DNA of 64,000 nucleotides from Collinsella ihumii (GCF_900046475.1 NZ_FCOU01000008.1:24911-88910); one strand, 5' to 3'. Numbered from the stretch's first letter, positions 1 to 7,989 are shown. Program-made: numbers and translations. Notes: a model not told the origin generated them from the letters alone.

Positions 1-603
1 GAAGTAGCCGAATGCGTGCACGTGGCAGCGAAGCCATGTATCCTGCTTCATGTCGAGCGTCGGCTCGACCCACGACATGCGGCTGAAGGGCAGGCAGGCC
101 ACGAACAGGTAGACCTTGGAGACCTCGCCCGTCGCCGGGTCGACGACCGCCATCGTCGGCCCGGCCCAGTCGACCTCCATGATCCTTCCCGCCTTGTGCC
201 CGACGCGGCTCACGACGCTTTTCCTCACGGTGAACTCGCGGTAGCGCTTGCAGAAGCGGTCGTAACCCATCGACGCCTCGCCCCTCGCGGAGCACGCGTC
301 CCGGTACTCGGCGTGCAGGCGCTTGAGCGTCACCCCGTCGCGGGCGAGCTCCCTGTGGATGCGCCCCCAGTCGGGATCGGGGTAGACGGTGGCCTCGTGC
401 GCCCTCTCGGGGAAAAGGCGGTCGTAGACCTCGCGGTCCGAGAGCGGGCGGGCGTCCTCCCACCCGAAGCCCTCCCGCTTGGCCGCGGCGAGCACCGCGG
501 TCACGCTGTTGCGCGACACGCCGAGGGACGCTGCGATGGTGCGCCCCGACAGCCCGGACCCGTCGAGCCTCAAGATGTCCTTGGCCCTGATTCTATTCGC
601 CAT
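1..603 (-). CDS. istA: IS21-family transposase IstA, N-terminal part (cut by window start)
   Basis: The reverse strand reads open from an ATG at 603 to the window edge, starting MANRIRAKDILRLDGSGLSG and continuing through an HTH segment (RTIAASLGVSRNSVTAVL) to the catalytic-core start MEVDWAGPTMAVVDP, typical of the first Asp of the DDE domain of IS21 IstA. The start is supported by GGAGG eight bases upstream. About 201 residues are visible of a family usually near 400-520; the rest and any istB lie outside. It is a different IS21 subtype from the copies at 48-53 kb, since the sequences do not match. Family assignment is from motifs seen; activity is unknown. Confidence 0.85.
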   Translation of the reverse strand, partial: MANRIRAKDILRLDGSGLSGRTIAASLGVSRNSVTAVLAAAKREGFGWEDARPLSDREVYDRLFPERAHEATVYPDPDWGRIHRELARDGVTLKRLHAEYRDACSARGEASMGYDRFCKRYREFTVRKSVVSRVGHKAGRIMEVDWAGPTMAVVDPATGEVSKVYLFVACLPFSRMSWVEPTLDMKQDTWLRCHVHAFGYF

Positions 604-657
604 GCTGAAAACCTCCTTCGTCTTGACTCCGACATGGCAAGACGAAGGTAGCAGCAG

Positions 658-737
658 GCGGCTCCCTTGCGAAATATCGATGGCTCTCTATGCCAATATC
701 TGACGTTGGCCACCAGCGGCTCCCATTCGCAATATCG
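658..737. repeat. Terminal multiple repeats of the IS21-type element
   Basis: Three related 20-22-base units lie just upstream of the istA start at 658-679, 681-700 and 716-737. The outer two share GCGGCTCCC followed by TCGCAATATCG-like or TGCGAAATATCG, and the middle is a shorter relative. IS21 elements carry such repeated transposase-binding units at their ends, so the element boundary is probably near 740-760. The exact tip and target duplication cannot be fixed because the other end is outside the window. Confidence 0.6.
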
Positions 738-739
738 CA

Positions 740-1265
740 TGCTCTGAAGCGGGCGATTACTCAATGATCAACCGGGGACGGTCGTGCCCCGCATCGGCCC
801 GGCCGAAGACCGCCAGATCACGCGGGCAGTCGGTGCCCCTCCATTCAATAGGTATGTCGCAAAGTGTCAAGTACATATGCAACCTCTTGCGTCATGTCCT
901 CAACGATAACCGGTCAAAACTGACTCATAGCAGAACGACTTTCGTGTTTGAATCATTGTATGTACGCAACCTTGAGCCGACCTTAAGACTGAAAAGGTGT
1001 TAACGAATGTGTGGCACGGCCGAAACGAATGGGCGCCCCGAAACCCCACATGGGGCGGATTCAAAACCAGATGAGCCTCGTTCGTATCGTTTCGCCTGTA
1101 CAAAGGGCCTGATGATGAACGGCGACGACTTGAATTTGAAATCTGCGCCGAACGAACGGTCAGCATCTCGAGAGACGAAGGGCATCTCGTTCGTTCACAA
1201 TTGATAACGTTCGTTCCTGTAGGCAAGAACGGGCCGCCGGTGCCCGGTGCCGGGCGAGGAAGCGG
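740..1265. other. Intergenic region, no gene seen
   Basis: About 520 bases between the IS21 end and the stop of the first LytTR gene. Open frames here are short, lack ribosome-binding sites and resemble nothing. The region is less GC-rich than its surroundings. A short hairpin-forming stretch lies near 1033-1060 (CCCCACATGGGG core) and a cluster of CGTTCGTT-type motifs lies at 1077-1216, listed separately. Confidence 0.6.
1150..1216. repeat. Cluster of CGTTCGTTC motifs, possible regulator sites
   Basis: CGTTCGTTC occurs at 1088-1096 shifted copy class: exact copies are at 1188-1196 and 1208-1216, twenty bases apart in direct orientation, with the inverse CGAACGAACG at about 1149-1158. Two direct repeats about two helical turns apart is the usual geometry of LytTR-family operators, and a LytTR gene ends 50 bases away. 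However, the sites lie downstream of that gene, so a promoter they would control is not obvious. Function is inference. Confidence 0.3.
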
Positions 1266-2129
1266 TTAGTCGGCGCTTCCCTCGGATGCAGCGGCCTCGC
1301 TTGCGCGCTCGATGAACGTCGCGCGCTTGAGGCGCAGCTCGCGGCGAATCTCCTCGGAACGGCGAGAGGGCAGCCTCACCGTCACGTCACCGGTAAGCAG
1401 CACCTCATCGGCATTCCAACCTCGCACATGGGCGATGTTGGCCACGCACCCGCGCCTCAGAAGAACGAAGTCGTTTTGAGGAAGACTGCTCCCGACGGCA
1501 CCGATGCCCATTCGGATGCAAAAGGACCCATCGATGCAATGAACGTATGTGCGCTGCCGGTCCGCCTCGAGCCGAACGATGTCAAACGGCCTCAGCACAT
1601 GGGACCGCCCCGTCACGTCGCGCATTTCAATCGACTCGTCATCATGGTACTGCGCGGCCAGCAACGCGATATGCCAGTATGAATCCTTCGATAGGTCTAA
1701 GGGCAGCTCCTTGCCCTTGTGCAGGAGCGCCGTCGGATTCGACGCATGCTGATGCACGAGCTCGTAACCGTCCTCGGTCTCGCGCAGCACCGCCGTGGTG
1801 CGCTGGCGCACGCGATATGCATGCCCTTCCTTCGGATTGCTCGTTACGACAAATGTCCCGATCACCACATGCACGCCGTCTTCAGATGCGATTTCACGAA
1901 AGTCCTCGTCGGAGATCACGACGGCCGGAAGCGTCTTTGAGATGCCCCCTTCGTACATAGCCTTCGTCTGCTCGCGATTGAGCAGGTACTGGCTCTCGAG
2001 AGACCCCACCCATGACAGGTCCCGTGCGGCCAGAAACGCATCATCCCAGTCGATCGCCCCGGTCCAGGATGCCCTGCAGAATGAACGCACCAGCTCAACG
2101 GGCTTGCTGCTCCTATCGGATTCGCGCAT
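1266..2129 (-). CDS. NTF2-like/LytTR one-component regulator, copy 1
   Basis: 287 residues. Residues about 10-155 resemble a SnoaL/NTF2-like fold (motifs VVIGTFVVTSN, RVRQRTTAVLRE, LVHQHASNP), which usually binds small ligands. Residues about 170-265 form a LytTR DNA-binding domain (FDIVRLEADRQRTYVHC, LLRRGCVANIAHV). There is no receiver domain or membrane segment, so it would be a cytoplasmic one-component regulator. The ATG follows GAGGTGT. The next gene upstream is a clear paralogue in the same orientation, separated by about 217 bases that must hold its promoter. Ligand and targets are unknown; the neighbouring RiPP and polysaccharide genes are candidates. Confidence 0.75.
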   Translation of the reverse strand: MRESDRSSKPVELVRSFCRASWTGAIDWDDAFLAARDLSWVGSLESQYLLNREQTKAMYEGGISKTLPAVVISDEDFREIASEDGVHVVIGTFVVTSNPKEGHAYRVRQRTTAVLRETEDGYELVHQHASNPTALLHKGKELPLDLSKDSYWHIALLAAQYHDDESIEMRDVTGRSHVLRPFDIVRLEADRQRTYVHCIDGSFCIRMGIGAVGSSLPQNDFVLLRRGCVANIAHVRGWNADEVLLTGDVTVRLPSRRSEEIRRELRLKRATFIERASEAAASEGSAD

Positions 2130-2346
2130 ACACCTCGCCTCTCATGCAGGCATGCCTGCACACCGCATCGTTTTCCTATGCATACCAAAAGATGGCTCGC
2201 GCGCCTCGCGTTATGTCAGCCATTCTAGAAGAATCCTATACGCAACCGCATAAAAGCGATATGCACGACACGGGAATGAAACCGTTTGCCGCTCCAAGGG
2301 GGGCGCGAAGATGCGCACCCTTTGGGCGCCTCTCACGTTTCGGGGG
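2130..2346. other. Promoter-containing gap between the two LytTR genes
   Basis: No coding sequence. On the minus strand this gap would carry the terminator of copy 2 and the promoter of copy 1. A perfect 14-base palindrome (GCAGGCATGCCTGC, about 2146-2159) lies about 20 bases upstream of the copy 1 start and could be an operator; no strong sigma-70 hexamers are evident. Confidence 0.35.
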
Positions 2347-3228
2347 TCATGCGCTCGTCAAATCCCGATGGTCCCCATCAAAGCCCTGCAGATCCCAAGA
2401 GCTTCCCGACACCGATTTTCGAAGGTCCTCGATTCGCTCGCGAACCTCGGAGGACCGGCGAATCGGAATGGGGATCTCGATATCGCCGGTGAGAACGACT
2501 TTGGCGGCATCCCACGACAGCACGTGCAAGATGTTCACGATGCAGCCGCGACGCACCTCGAAGAAGCGATTCGCCGGAAAGCGCTTGGACAGCGCGCCGA
2601 TTCCCTGGCGGGAGCGCAGGGTCTTCGAAAGGCAGTGGATCATGGTGTACTGACGGTCCGCCTCAAGGAACACGACGTCAAAGATGCGCAGCACATGCAT
2701 GGCGCCCCCGATCTCGCGTACCTCGATGCTCGCGCGGTCGCTGTGCTGGCTCGACAGCATGCGCACGTAGCGATATGCCTCGTGCGAGAAATTCACGGGA
2801 TAGTACTCCCCTTTGCGCGAGATCGACAGAGGATTCGAGATATGGAGGTGAACGACCTGAAACGTATCGCCGGGGGCGTCGCGCAGCACGGCGGTCACGC
2901 GCTGGCGCGCGCTGAAGGCGACGCCGGAATCCGGATTGCTGACGCCGTAAAACGAGCCCGACACGACCGTGACCTCGCCTTTCGTCATCACGGTGGTATA
3001 GTCCTCGTCGATGATGGCGATATCCGACACCGAGCGCATCAGGTCTCGATACAACGCAAGCGCCTGGTCGCGGTCGAGACAGTATTGATCATCCTGCGCC
3101 GCGATCATCACGAAATCGCTCGCCGCGACGCGCTCGATGTACGCCTCGTCGTTTTCCCAAAATCGACGAAAGAAGTCGCGTACGAACGCCTCCGCCATCT
3201 GGCGCTTGTCCACCATCTCAGAGCGCAT
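2347..3228 (-). CDS. NTF2-like/LytTR one-component regulator, copy 2
   Basis: 293 residues from the ATG at 3228, chosen because AAGGTGG lies about nine bases upstream; the longer frame to 3354 has no ribosome-binding site. It has the same architecture as copy 1: NTF2-like half (VVSGSFYGVSN, SARQRVTAVLRD, VVHLHISNP) then LytTR half (FDVVFLEADRQYTMIHC, VRRGCIVNILHV, LTGDIEIPI). The two proteins align end to end with roughly 40 percent identity by eye, so this is a tandem duplication with divergence. It lies between the RiPP-type genes and copy 1, all on the minus strand. Its role as regulator of either neighbour is inferred from position only. Confidence 0.75.
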   Translation of the reverse strand: MRSEMVDKRQMAEAFVRDFFRRFWENDEAYIERVAASDFVMIAAQDDQYCLDRDQALALYRDLMRSVSDIAIIDEDYTTVMTKGEVTVVSGSFYGVSNPDSGVAFSARQRVTAVLRDAPGDTFQVVHLHISNPLSISRKGEYYPVNFSHEAYRYVRMLSSQHSDRASIEVREIGGAMHVLRIFDVVFLEADRQYTMIHCLSKTLRSRQGIGALSKRFPANRFFEVRRGCIVNILHVLSWDAAKVVLTGDIEIPIPIRRSSEVRERIEDLRKSVSGSSWDLQGFDGDHRDLTSA

Positions 3229-3799
3229 ACCTTCACACCACCTTTTATTTCGACCAGATGTACGTTGCAACGCGAGCGGCATCGAGCTGCCCGCCGGCAC
3301 CGACGGCGGACTTATGCAGATGGTCCGCCCTGCGTAAAGATCGAATCTCGTCAAGGCACGTTTGATTACCTCATGTTCTTACCCACCGGCGCGCGTTCTG
3401 GTTCAGCAAAACGCCCGACAACACAAGTCGGCCCATCGCGACGCATGGACTCCAACCTGGCGCAGACCCGCGCATCGAGCCTCGGAATTGGTACGCGTGC
3501 TATGACGTGTGCCGCATGTTTGCGCCCCGGACCGCTTCCAACCATGTTGACCGTGCGTAAGGGCGCTTGGACGGCCCGTCCAAGCGCCCTTTGCTGTAAT
3601 TTGGTATCAACAGTCTTCCGGTTTTCGGCCGTTGGCCGGAACCAGGCGTCCTTTAGCCCATGGTCGTTTTGCGTTACCGCAGGTCATACGGTATGACACA
3701 TCGATGTGCCCCGTACCAAGGCGGGAGATTTGATACCAGATTTCCCCAGATGTTAAAACCATCACCGCACGAAACGGCAAAAGGGCTTTTTACGCCGTG
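3229..3799. other. Intergenic region with a perfect hairpin
   Basis: No gene is supported in these 570 bases; the open frames are shadows without ribosome-binding sites. A perfect 15-bp stem (3559-3573 pairing with 3577-3591, loop GCC) lies about 200 bases downstream of the minus-strand peptide gene at 3800. It lacks a U-tract on the minus strand, so it is a stable structure but only a weak terminator candidate. The promoter of LytTR copy 2 should lie in 3229-3550. Confidence 0.4.
3559..3591 (-). terminator. Strong hairpin downstream of the peptide gene
   Basis: AAGGGCGCTTGGACG pairs perfectly with CGTCCAAGCGCCCTT around a three-base loop. It would end or stabilise the PqqD-radical SAM-peptide transcript. 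Neither flank has a run of T, so intrinsic termination is uncertain. Confidence 0.4.
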
Positions 3800-3985
3800 C
3801 TATGCAGACCCTTGGTTCATCGTTCCGAACGTGCAAGAACAGTCGCTCGCGCCACCAACCAGAATCTCCGAACAGCCGTCGACGATCTGCGTATAGCAGG
3901 ATCCTCCGTAACACGCCGCCGTAACGCGTTCGTCCGCGTCAATCACATAGATTTTCATGATAGGATCCGTGTATTCCCTCTTCAT
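3800..3985 (-). CDS. Putative RiPP precursor, 61 residues, five cysteines
   Basis: An ATG at 3985 is preceded by AAAGGAG nine bases upstream, a better ribosome-binding site than most genes nearby, and opens a 61-codon frame. The N-terminal third is charged and hydrophobic (MKREYTDPIMKIYVIDADER), and the C-terminal part holds Cys25, 30, 38, 49 and 51 among Gly, Ser, Thr and Ala, for example ACYGGSCYTQIVDGCS and GGASDCSCTFG. That is the leader/core layout of ribosomally made, post-translationally modified peptides. The start overlaps the last 47 bases of the radical SAM gene, so the two are translationally linked. I do not recognise the peptide family. It could be a sulfur-to-carbon (sacti/ranthi) type product; that is inference. 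A chance ORF is unlikely given the ribosome-binding site and composition. Confidence 0.65.
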   Translation of the reverse strand: MKREYTDPIMKIYVIDADERVTAACYGGSCYTQIVDGCSEILVGGASDCSCTFGTMNQGSA

Positions 3986-5060
3986 GCTCTTCAACTCCTT
4001 TCTTGAGGCGTCCAACCTCTTGTGCCAATGTTCGAGCCGCGCTGCACATCCGATCGCACACGCACTCAGGTGAGCCAGTTTCTGCCTCCAAAACGCCCGG
4101 ACACGCAGCACACAGATATCGATGATTGCAGTCCGCGCATTCGCTGGGAGACCGGATGCCGTCTAGGTACTCGAGAAGCTGCCGCCATGCAAGCGCAAAC
4201 CCATCTTCAAAGGGCTTGGCTTTACATGAGGACATGAAGCTGCACATCTCCATATCCCCATTCCAGTCAATCCAAAACGAGTTGCGATACGAACGGCACC
4301 GCGCGAACGGATGCATAGCAGGTAGCCTATCCTTACAATCGCCCCCAGTCCGATTCGTTCCAAACGAAACGTTGGATCGAAGTACCTTCGGCTTCTCAAC
4401 CCGCAGGTTATCGACTGAATTCGCCGCGCCCCGCACACCGGGAACAAGTCCTGTGCCAAAAACAATCGGAACATCAAAATCTTGCGCTATGGCGCACACG
4501 CCATCGAAATCCTGAATATTGATGGACGTCTCGGTAAACGCAAGAGAAAACCTGATGCCGGCATCCTGCAACATGCGCAAAGCGCTCATCACTCGGTCAA
4601 ATCCGTTATCGACCCCGCAAAGCAGCTCATACGTCTCGTTCGAAGCGCCGTACAGCGTGAAGCGCAGATGCGCTGGAGGACGCGTGGAGAACAGCCTGAC
4701 GATGCTCCCATCGACCAGGGACCCGTTGCTCAAAACCGACACCAGGGCACCCTGATCGACGATTCCCTCGTAAATCTCAGCGAAATCCGGACGGGTCAAC
4801 ACCTCGCCGCCGGTCAGCGTGATTCCGATCGCTCCGGCGCTCAAGACCTGCCGCGCCATATCGATCCACTCGTCCGCCGTGCGCAGGCGACCGAGCTCAC
4901 GCATGCGCCCCGGATCGAGCCGAACGTAGCACATCTTGCAGACGAAGTTACACAACGGCGTCAGCTCGAACGTTCCGAACGCCGGCGTACCGAGCTCGCG
5001 TGCCTGGCTGCGCACGTAATCCTGGAACTCGACCCATCCCTTGTCCGAGAAGTCGAACAT
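3939..5060 (-). CDS. Radical SAM/SPASM peptide-modifying enzyme
   Basis: 373 residues. The radical SAM cluster motif is CNFVCKMC with Cys37, 41 and 44; TLTGGE follows at 81-86 as in SAM-binding strand 2. The C-terminal third is a SPASM domain with cysteines at 255, 273, 308, 311, 317, 320, 333, 335 and 339 (CADC, CAAC, CVCDRMC), which binds auxiliary 4Fe-4S clusters. Such enzymes mature RiPP precursors or anaerobic sulfatases; no sulfatase is nearby. The gene begins two bases after the pqqD-like stop and overlaps the Cys-rich peptide gene, so its substrate is most likely that peptide. All expected cysteines are intact. The exact chemistry (thioether, C-C, epimerisation) cannot be read from sequence. 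Confidence 0.88.
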   Translation of the reverse strand: MFDFSDKGWVEFQDYVRSQARELGTPAFGTFELTPLCNFVCKMCYVRLDPGRMRELGRLRTADEWIDMARQVLSAGAIGITLTGGEVLTRPDFAEIYEGIVDQGALVSVLSNGSLVDGSIVRLFSTRPPAHLRFTLYGASNETYELLCGVDNGFDRVMSALRMLQDAGIRFSLAFTETSINIQDFDGVCAIAQDFDVPIVFGTGLVPGVRGAANSVDNLRVEKPKVLRSNVSFGTNRTGGDCKDRLPAMHPFARCRSYRNSFWIDWNGDMEMCSFMSSCKAKPFEDGFALAWRQLLEYLDGIRSPSECADCNHRYLCAACPGVLEAETGSPECVCDRMCSAARTLAQEVGRLKKGVEEHEEGIHGSYHENLCD

Positions 5061-5062
5061 CG

Positions 5063-5329
5063 CTAGTCCTCCAGCCAGCCCTTGTCGGCGAGCTCTGCCA
5101 CAAAGCCGCGAACCCCCGCTTCGGCACGCTGCCTATCCACGTCATACTCTGCGAGCAACGCATCGACAAGCTCTTCCTCGGTGGCACCGTTCTCCAGTTT
5201 CCGCCAAATGAAGTCTCCCGTTTCTGAAAGCGCTATCACACCGGGGATGTCTTGTGTCCGCATGCCGACCGGCACAACCATGTACGAATCGCCGACCGCC
5301 CGACGAACGAATCCTTTGGCAATTTTCAT
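5063..5329 (-). CDS. PqqD-like peptide-binding protein (RRE)
   Basis: 88 residues starting at MKIAKGFVRRAVGDSYM, with AAGGAGGTGCCT just upstream; the longer frame to 5386 lacks such a site. The pattern ALSETGDFIWRKLENGATEEELVDALLAEYDVD and FVAELADKGWLE is the PqqD winged-helix fold, which recognises RiPP leader peptides and presents them to the radical SAM partner. It is the first gene of a three-gene minus-strand unit and is separated by only two bases from the radical SAM gene. Family assignment is secure; the partner peptide is inferred from position. Confidence 0.85.
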   Translation of the reverse strand: MKIAKGFVRRAVGDSYMVVPVGMRTQDIPGVIALSETGDFIWRKLENGATEEELVDALLAEYDVDRQRAEAGVRGFVAELADKGWLED

Positions 5330-5360
5330 AGGCACCTCCTTCCGAGGAGCTGGTGAATTC

Positions 5361-5412
5361 ATTGTATGGATGGTCGAAGTCGACATCGTGTCACATTATT
5401 CGACGTGACACG
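5361..5412 (-). promoter_or_regulatory. Candidate promoter and operator of the RiPP-type unit
   Basis: Upstream of the pqqD-like start the minus strand has TACAAT (5361-5366) as a possible -10, 32 bases before the start codon. An inverted repeat, CGTGTCAC and GTGACACG separated by ten bases, occupies 5387-5412, where a -35 region would lie. No good -35 hexamer is present, which fits an activated or repressed promoter. The binding protein is unknown; the nearby LytTR regulators are candidates by position. Confidence 0.4.
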
Positions 5413-5497
5413 GATGGTGAGCAATTGCGAAACGAACGGCAGCCTGTCCCTAAAAACATAGGAACCCGTGTGGACAGCTGAGCTGCAGATGCCCACG

Positions 5498-6952
5498 TCA
5501 TCTTCCGCAAACATACTCCTCAAGTCGCAGTTCCCAGTCGGGCGCGCAGAATCCCGTCGCCTCGATCTTCGACAGGCTGAGCGTCGAATGCGTGGGACGA
5601 GGCGAATACGGCCCCGCAATGCCCGAGCGATAGCGCTCGGTATTCACGGGAACCACCCTTTCCTCATTCTTGTGCTTCAAGGCAAATACACACCGCGCGA
5701 TATCCGCCCACGATGCAACCCTGCCGGTATTGGTCATGTTGTAGATGCCATAAGGGGCGGATGTGTCCAGAAGATGCATGATTGCCCGAGCCAAATCCGA
5801 TGCAAACGTCAGGCGCCCAAGCTGGTCGTCAACAACCTGCACCTCATCCAGCCCATCATCTTCGTCCGCGCAGCGATCAGAGAGAGATTCCATGGTCCTT
5901 ACGAAATTATGCCCCTCACCGACCACCCATCCCGTGCGAACGATGTAATGATGCGGGCAGACCGAAACCGCAGCGTCTCCCGCGGCCTTGCTCTGCCCAT
6001 ACGCGCCGAGCGGCGCAGGCGGCTCACGTTCGTCATGGAGGTCTCTCACGCCATCGAACACGTAGTCGCTCGAGATGTGCACCAAGATGGCACCGCTTTC
6101 TGAGCACGCGCGGGCAAGCAGGGCAGGCCCGGTCGCATTGGCTCTCCAACAGGATGCACGGCCCTCTTCCGTCTCGGCACGGTCGACGGCCGTCCAAGCC
6201 GCGCAATTGATAACCGCGCCGTACCTACTCCAGACAATGCGGTCGTAGGCCGATGGATCAGCGATATCGAACGTATCGATATCGACGAAATCGCAGCGCC
6301 CCGCCTCTCCCCGCAATTCGATCTCGCGTCGCAACGCACGGCCAACCTGCCCAGAGCATCCCGTAACAAGCATGCGACGAGGAGCCATGGGCGCCACCTC
6401 GCACAAAGGCGGATGATGCCGGTCCGCCGCGGACAACGAGCAACGGTCAAGCGGAATGGGCCATGGGATCTTGAGCGTCGGGTCGGCAAGATTGACATAT
6501 GTATACAGGCCCCTGCTGTCTGCAGACCAGTGGTCGTTGACCAGATACGAGTAGATCGTCTCGTCCTCGAGCGCTTGGAATGAGTTCCCGACGCCGCGCG
6601 GGACGAACGCCGCGCGACTCGGATCGAGAACGCACGTGTACACCCGCCCAAAGCACGGGCTATCCTCCCGCAGGTCGACCCACGCGCAAAAGGCAGAACC
6701 ACGTGCCAGCGAGATAAACTTGTCCCACGGCTCCGCATGGATGCCGCGCGTCACTCCCCGTCGGAAGTTGAAGCTGACATTGTTCTGCACCGGCCTGAAG
6801 TCCGGAACACCAAGCGCCACCATCTTCTCCCGCTGCCAATTCTCCTTAAACCATCCGCGCTCATCACCATGAACGGGGAGCTCAAGAATCATGAGCCCGG
6901 GGATGTCCGTTTGCTCAGCGCTCAGGCGCTTTTCAAATTCCCATGACGTCAT
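5498..6952 (-). CDS. rfbCD: Fused dTDP-4-dehydrorhamnose 3,5-epimerase / dTDP-4-dehydrorhamnose reductase
   Basis: 484 residues from the ATG at 6952 (AGGTGG upstream). Residues about 10-190 are an RmlC-type cupin (HGDERGWFKENWQ, NVSFNFRRGVTRGIHAEPWDKFISLARG, FVPRGVGNSFQALED). Residues about 205-480 are an RmlD-type short-chain reductase with LVTGCSGQVGRALR, INCAAWTAVDRAE, HISSDYVFDG and YGQSKAAGD. Together they turn dTDP-4-keto-6-deoxyglucose into dTDP-L-rhamnose. It lies 29 bases after rfbA. No rfbB (4,6-dehydratase) is in the window, so that step must be encoded elsewhere. Both domains look complete. Confidence 0.92.
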   Translation of the reverse strand: MTSWEFEKRLSAEQTDIPGLMILELPVHGDERGWFKENWQREKMVALGVPDFRPVQNNVSFNFRRGVTRGIHAEPWDKFISLARGSAFCAWVDLREDSPCFGRVYTCVLDPSRAAFVPRGVGNSFQALEDETIYSYLVNDHWSADSRGLYTYVNLADPTLKIPWPIPLDRCSLSAADRHHPPLCEVAPMAPRRMLVTGCSGQVGRALRREIELRGEAGRCDFVDIDTFDIADPSAYDRIVWSRYGAVINCAAWTAVDRAETEEGRASCWRANATGPALLARACSESGAILVHISSDYVFDGVRDLHDEREPPAPLGAYGQSKAAGDAAVSVCPHHYIVRTGWVVGEGHNFVRTMESLSDRCADEDDGLDEVQVVDDQLGRLTFASDLARAIMHLLDTSAPYGIYNMTNTGRVASWADIARCVFALKHKNEERVVPVNTERYRSGIAGPYSPRPTHSTLSLSKIEATGFCAPDWELRLEEYVCGR

Positions 6953-6981
6953 CCGTGCCACCTGATCTCTATTACCGCTGT

Positions 6982-7866
6982 TCACCGAATGATCTCCCCT
7001 GCTGCAACGCGTTCGAGATGCCTGCCGTACACGCTTTTTCCGTACGCGTGCGCCGCATTCAGCAAATCCTCGGTAGAAATCCACCCGTTTTCCCAAGCGA
7101 TTTCCTCCGGAACGCTCACCGGAAGCCCTTGACTTCGCTCGACGGACCGAACGAACTCGGAAGCCTCGTGAAGGCTCTCCATCGTCCCCGTATCCAACCA
7201 TGCGAATCCACGCCCGAGTGTCTCGACGGAAAGAGCCCCTGCCTTGAGATATAGTTGGTTCAGATCTGTAATCTCAAGCTCCCCGCGCGCTGAAGGCTTC
7301 ACGCGACGCGCGTAGTCGCACACGCGCTCATCGTAGAAATACAAGCCGGTCACCGCATAATGGGATTTAGGCTGCTCCGGCTTCTCCTCGATGGACACCG
7401 CCTGCCCGCGCTCGTTGAACTCCACGACGCCAAAACGCTGCGGATCGTCGACGTGGTAGCCGAAAATCGTAGCGACACCCTGCTGCGCCCGCGCCACGGC
7501 GCTGCGCAGCCTTGCCGACAGCCCGCCTCCATAAAAAATGTTGTCTCCGAGCACGAGGGCGCACGGTCCTCCACCGGCAAACTCCTCACCGATGATGAAC
7601 GCTTGGGCAAGGCCGTCCGGCGAAGGCTGCTCGGCGTAGCTCAATGAAAGACCGAACCGAGCGCCGTCGCCGAGCAGCCTCTGGAAATTCGGAACGTCCC
7701 ATGGCGTCGAGATAATCAGAATGTCTCGAATGCCCGCAAGCATGAGCGTTGAGAGCGGGTAGTAGATCATGGGCTTATCGTAGACGGGCAGAAGTTGCTT
7801 CGACGTCACAAGCGTGAGCGGATACAGCCTCGTACCCGTTCCGCCCGCTAGAATGATTCCCCTCAT
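6982..7866 (-). CDS. rfbA: Glucose-1-phosphate thymidylyltransferase
   Basis: 294 residues, the normal length. It opens [18 protein letters not shown] with the nucleotide-binding GGxGTRL signature and continues [18 protein letters not shown] and [10 protein letters not shown]. It makes dTDP-glucose from glucose-1-phosphate and dTTP, the first step to dTDP-L-rhamnose. GGGAGG lies six bases before the ATG. It is followed by rfbCD in the same operon, and the rhamnosyltransferase-like enzymes upstream would use the product. Confidence 0.95.
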   Translation of the reverse strand: MRGIILAGGTGTRLYPLTLVTSKQLLPVYDKPMIYYPLSTLMLAGIRDILIISTPWDVPNFQRLLGDGARFGLSLSYAEQPSPDGLAQAFIIGEEFAGGGPCALVLGDNIFYGGGLSARLRSAVARAQQGVATIFGYHVDDPQRFGVVEFNERGQAVSIEEKPEQPKSHYAVTGLYFYDERVCDYARRVKPSARGELEITDLNQLYLKAGALSVETLGRGFAWLDTGTMESLHEASEFVRSVERSQGLPVSVPEEIAWENGWISTEDLLNAAHAYGKSVYGRHLERVAAGEIIR

Positions 7867-7989
7867 GAGACCTCCCTGCTGATGGGGTAGACAAGAGAAT
7901 CCGACGGCCTGCCATGCGCCCGTCCGCCCGCTCTGCGCGCACGACGTTTCCTGCGTCCACGTGCGCAGCCGTTTTCGAGGTAGGACCGG

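Noticed and set aside
16..651. Open frame of 211 codons on the plus strand
   Set aside because: It is the antisense shadow of the istA gene, which shows HTH and DDE motifs and a ribosome-binding site on the minus strand.
3229..3354. N-terminal extension of LytTR copy 2 to position 3354
   Set aside because: No ribosome-binding site and no counterpart in copy 1; the start at 3228 has AAGGTGG.
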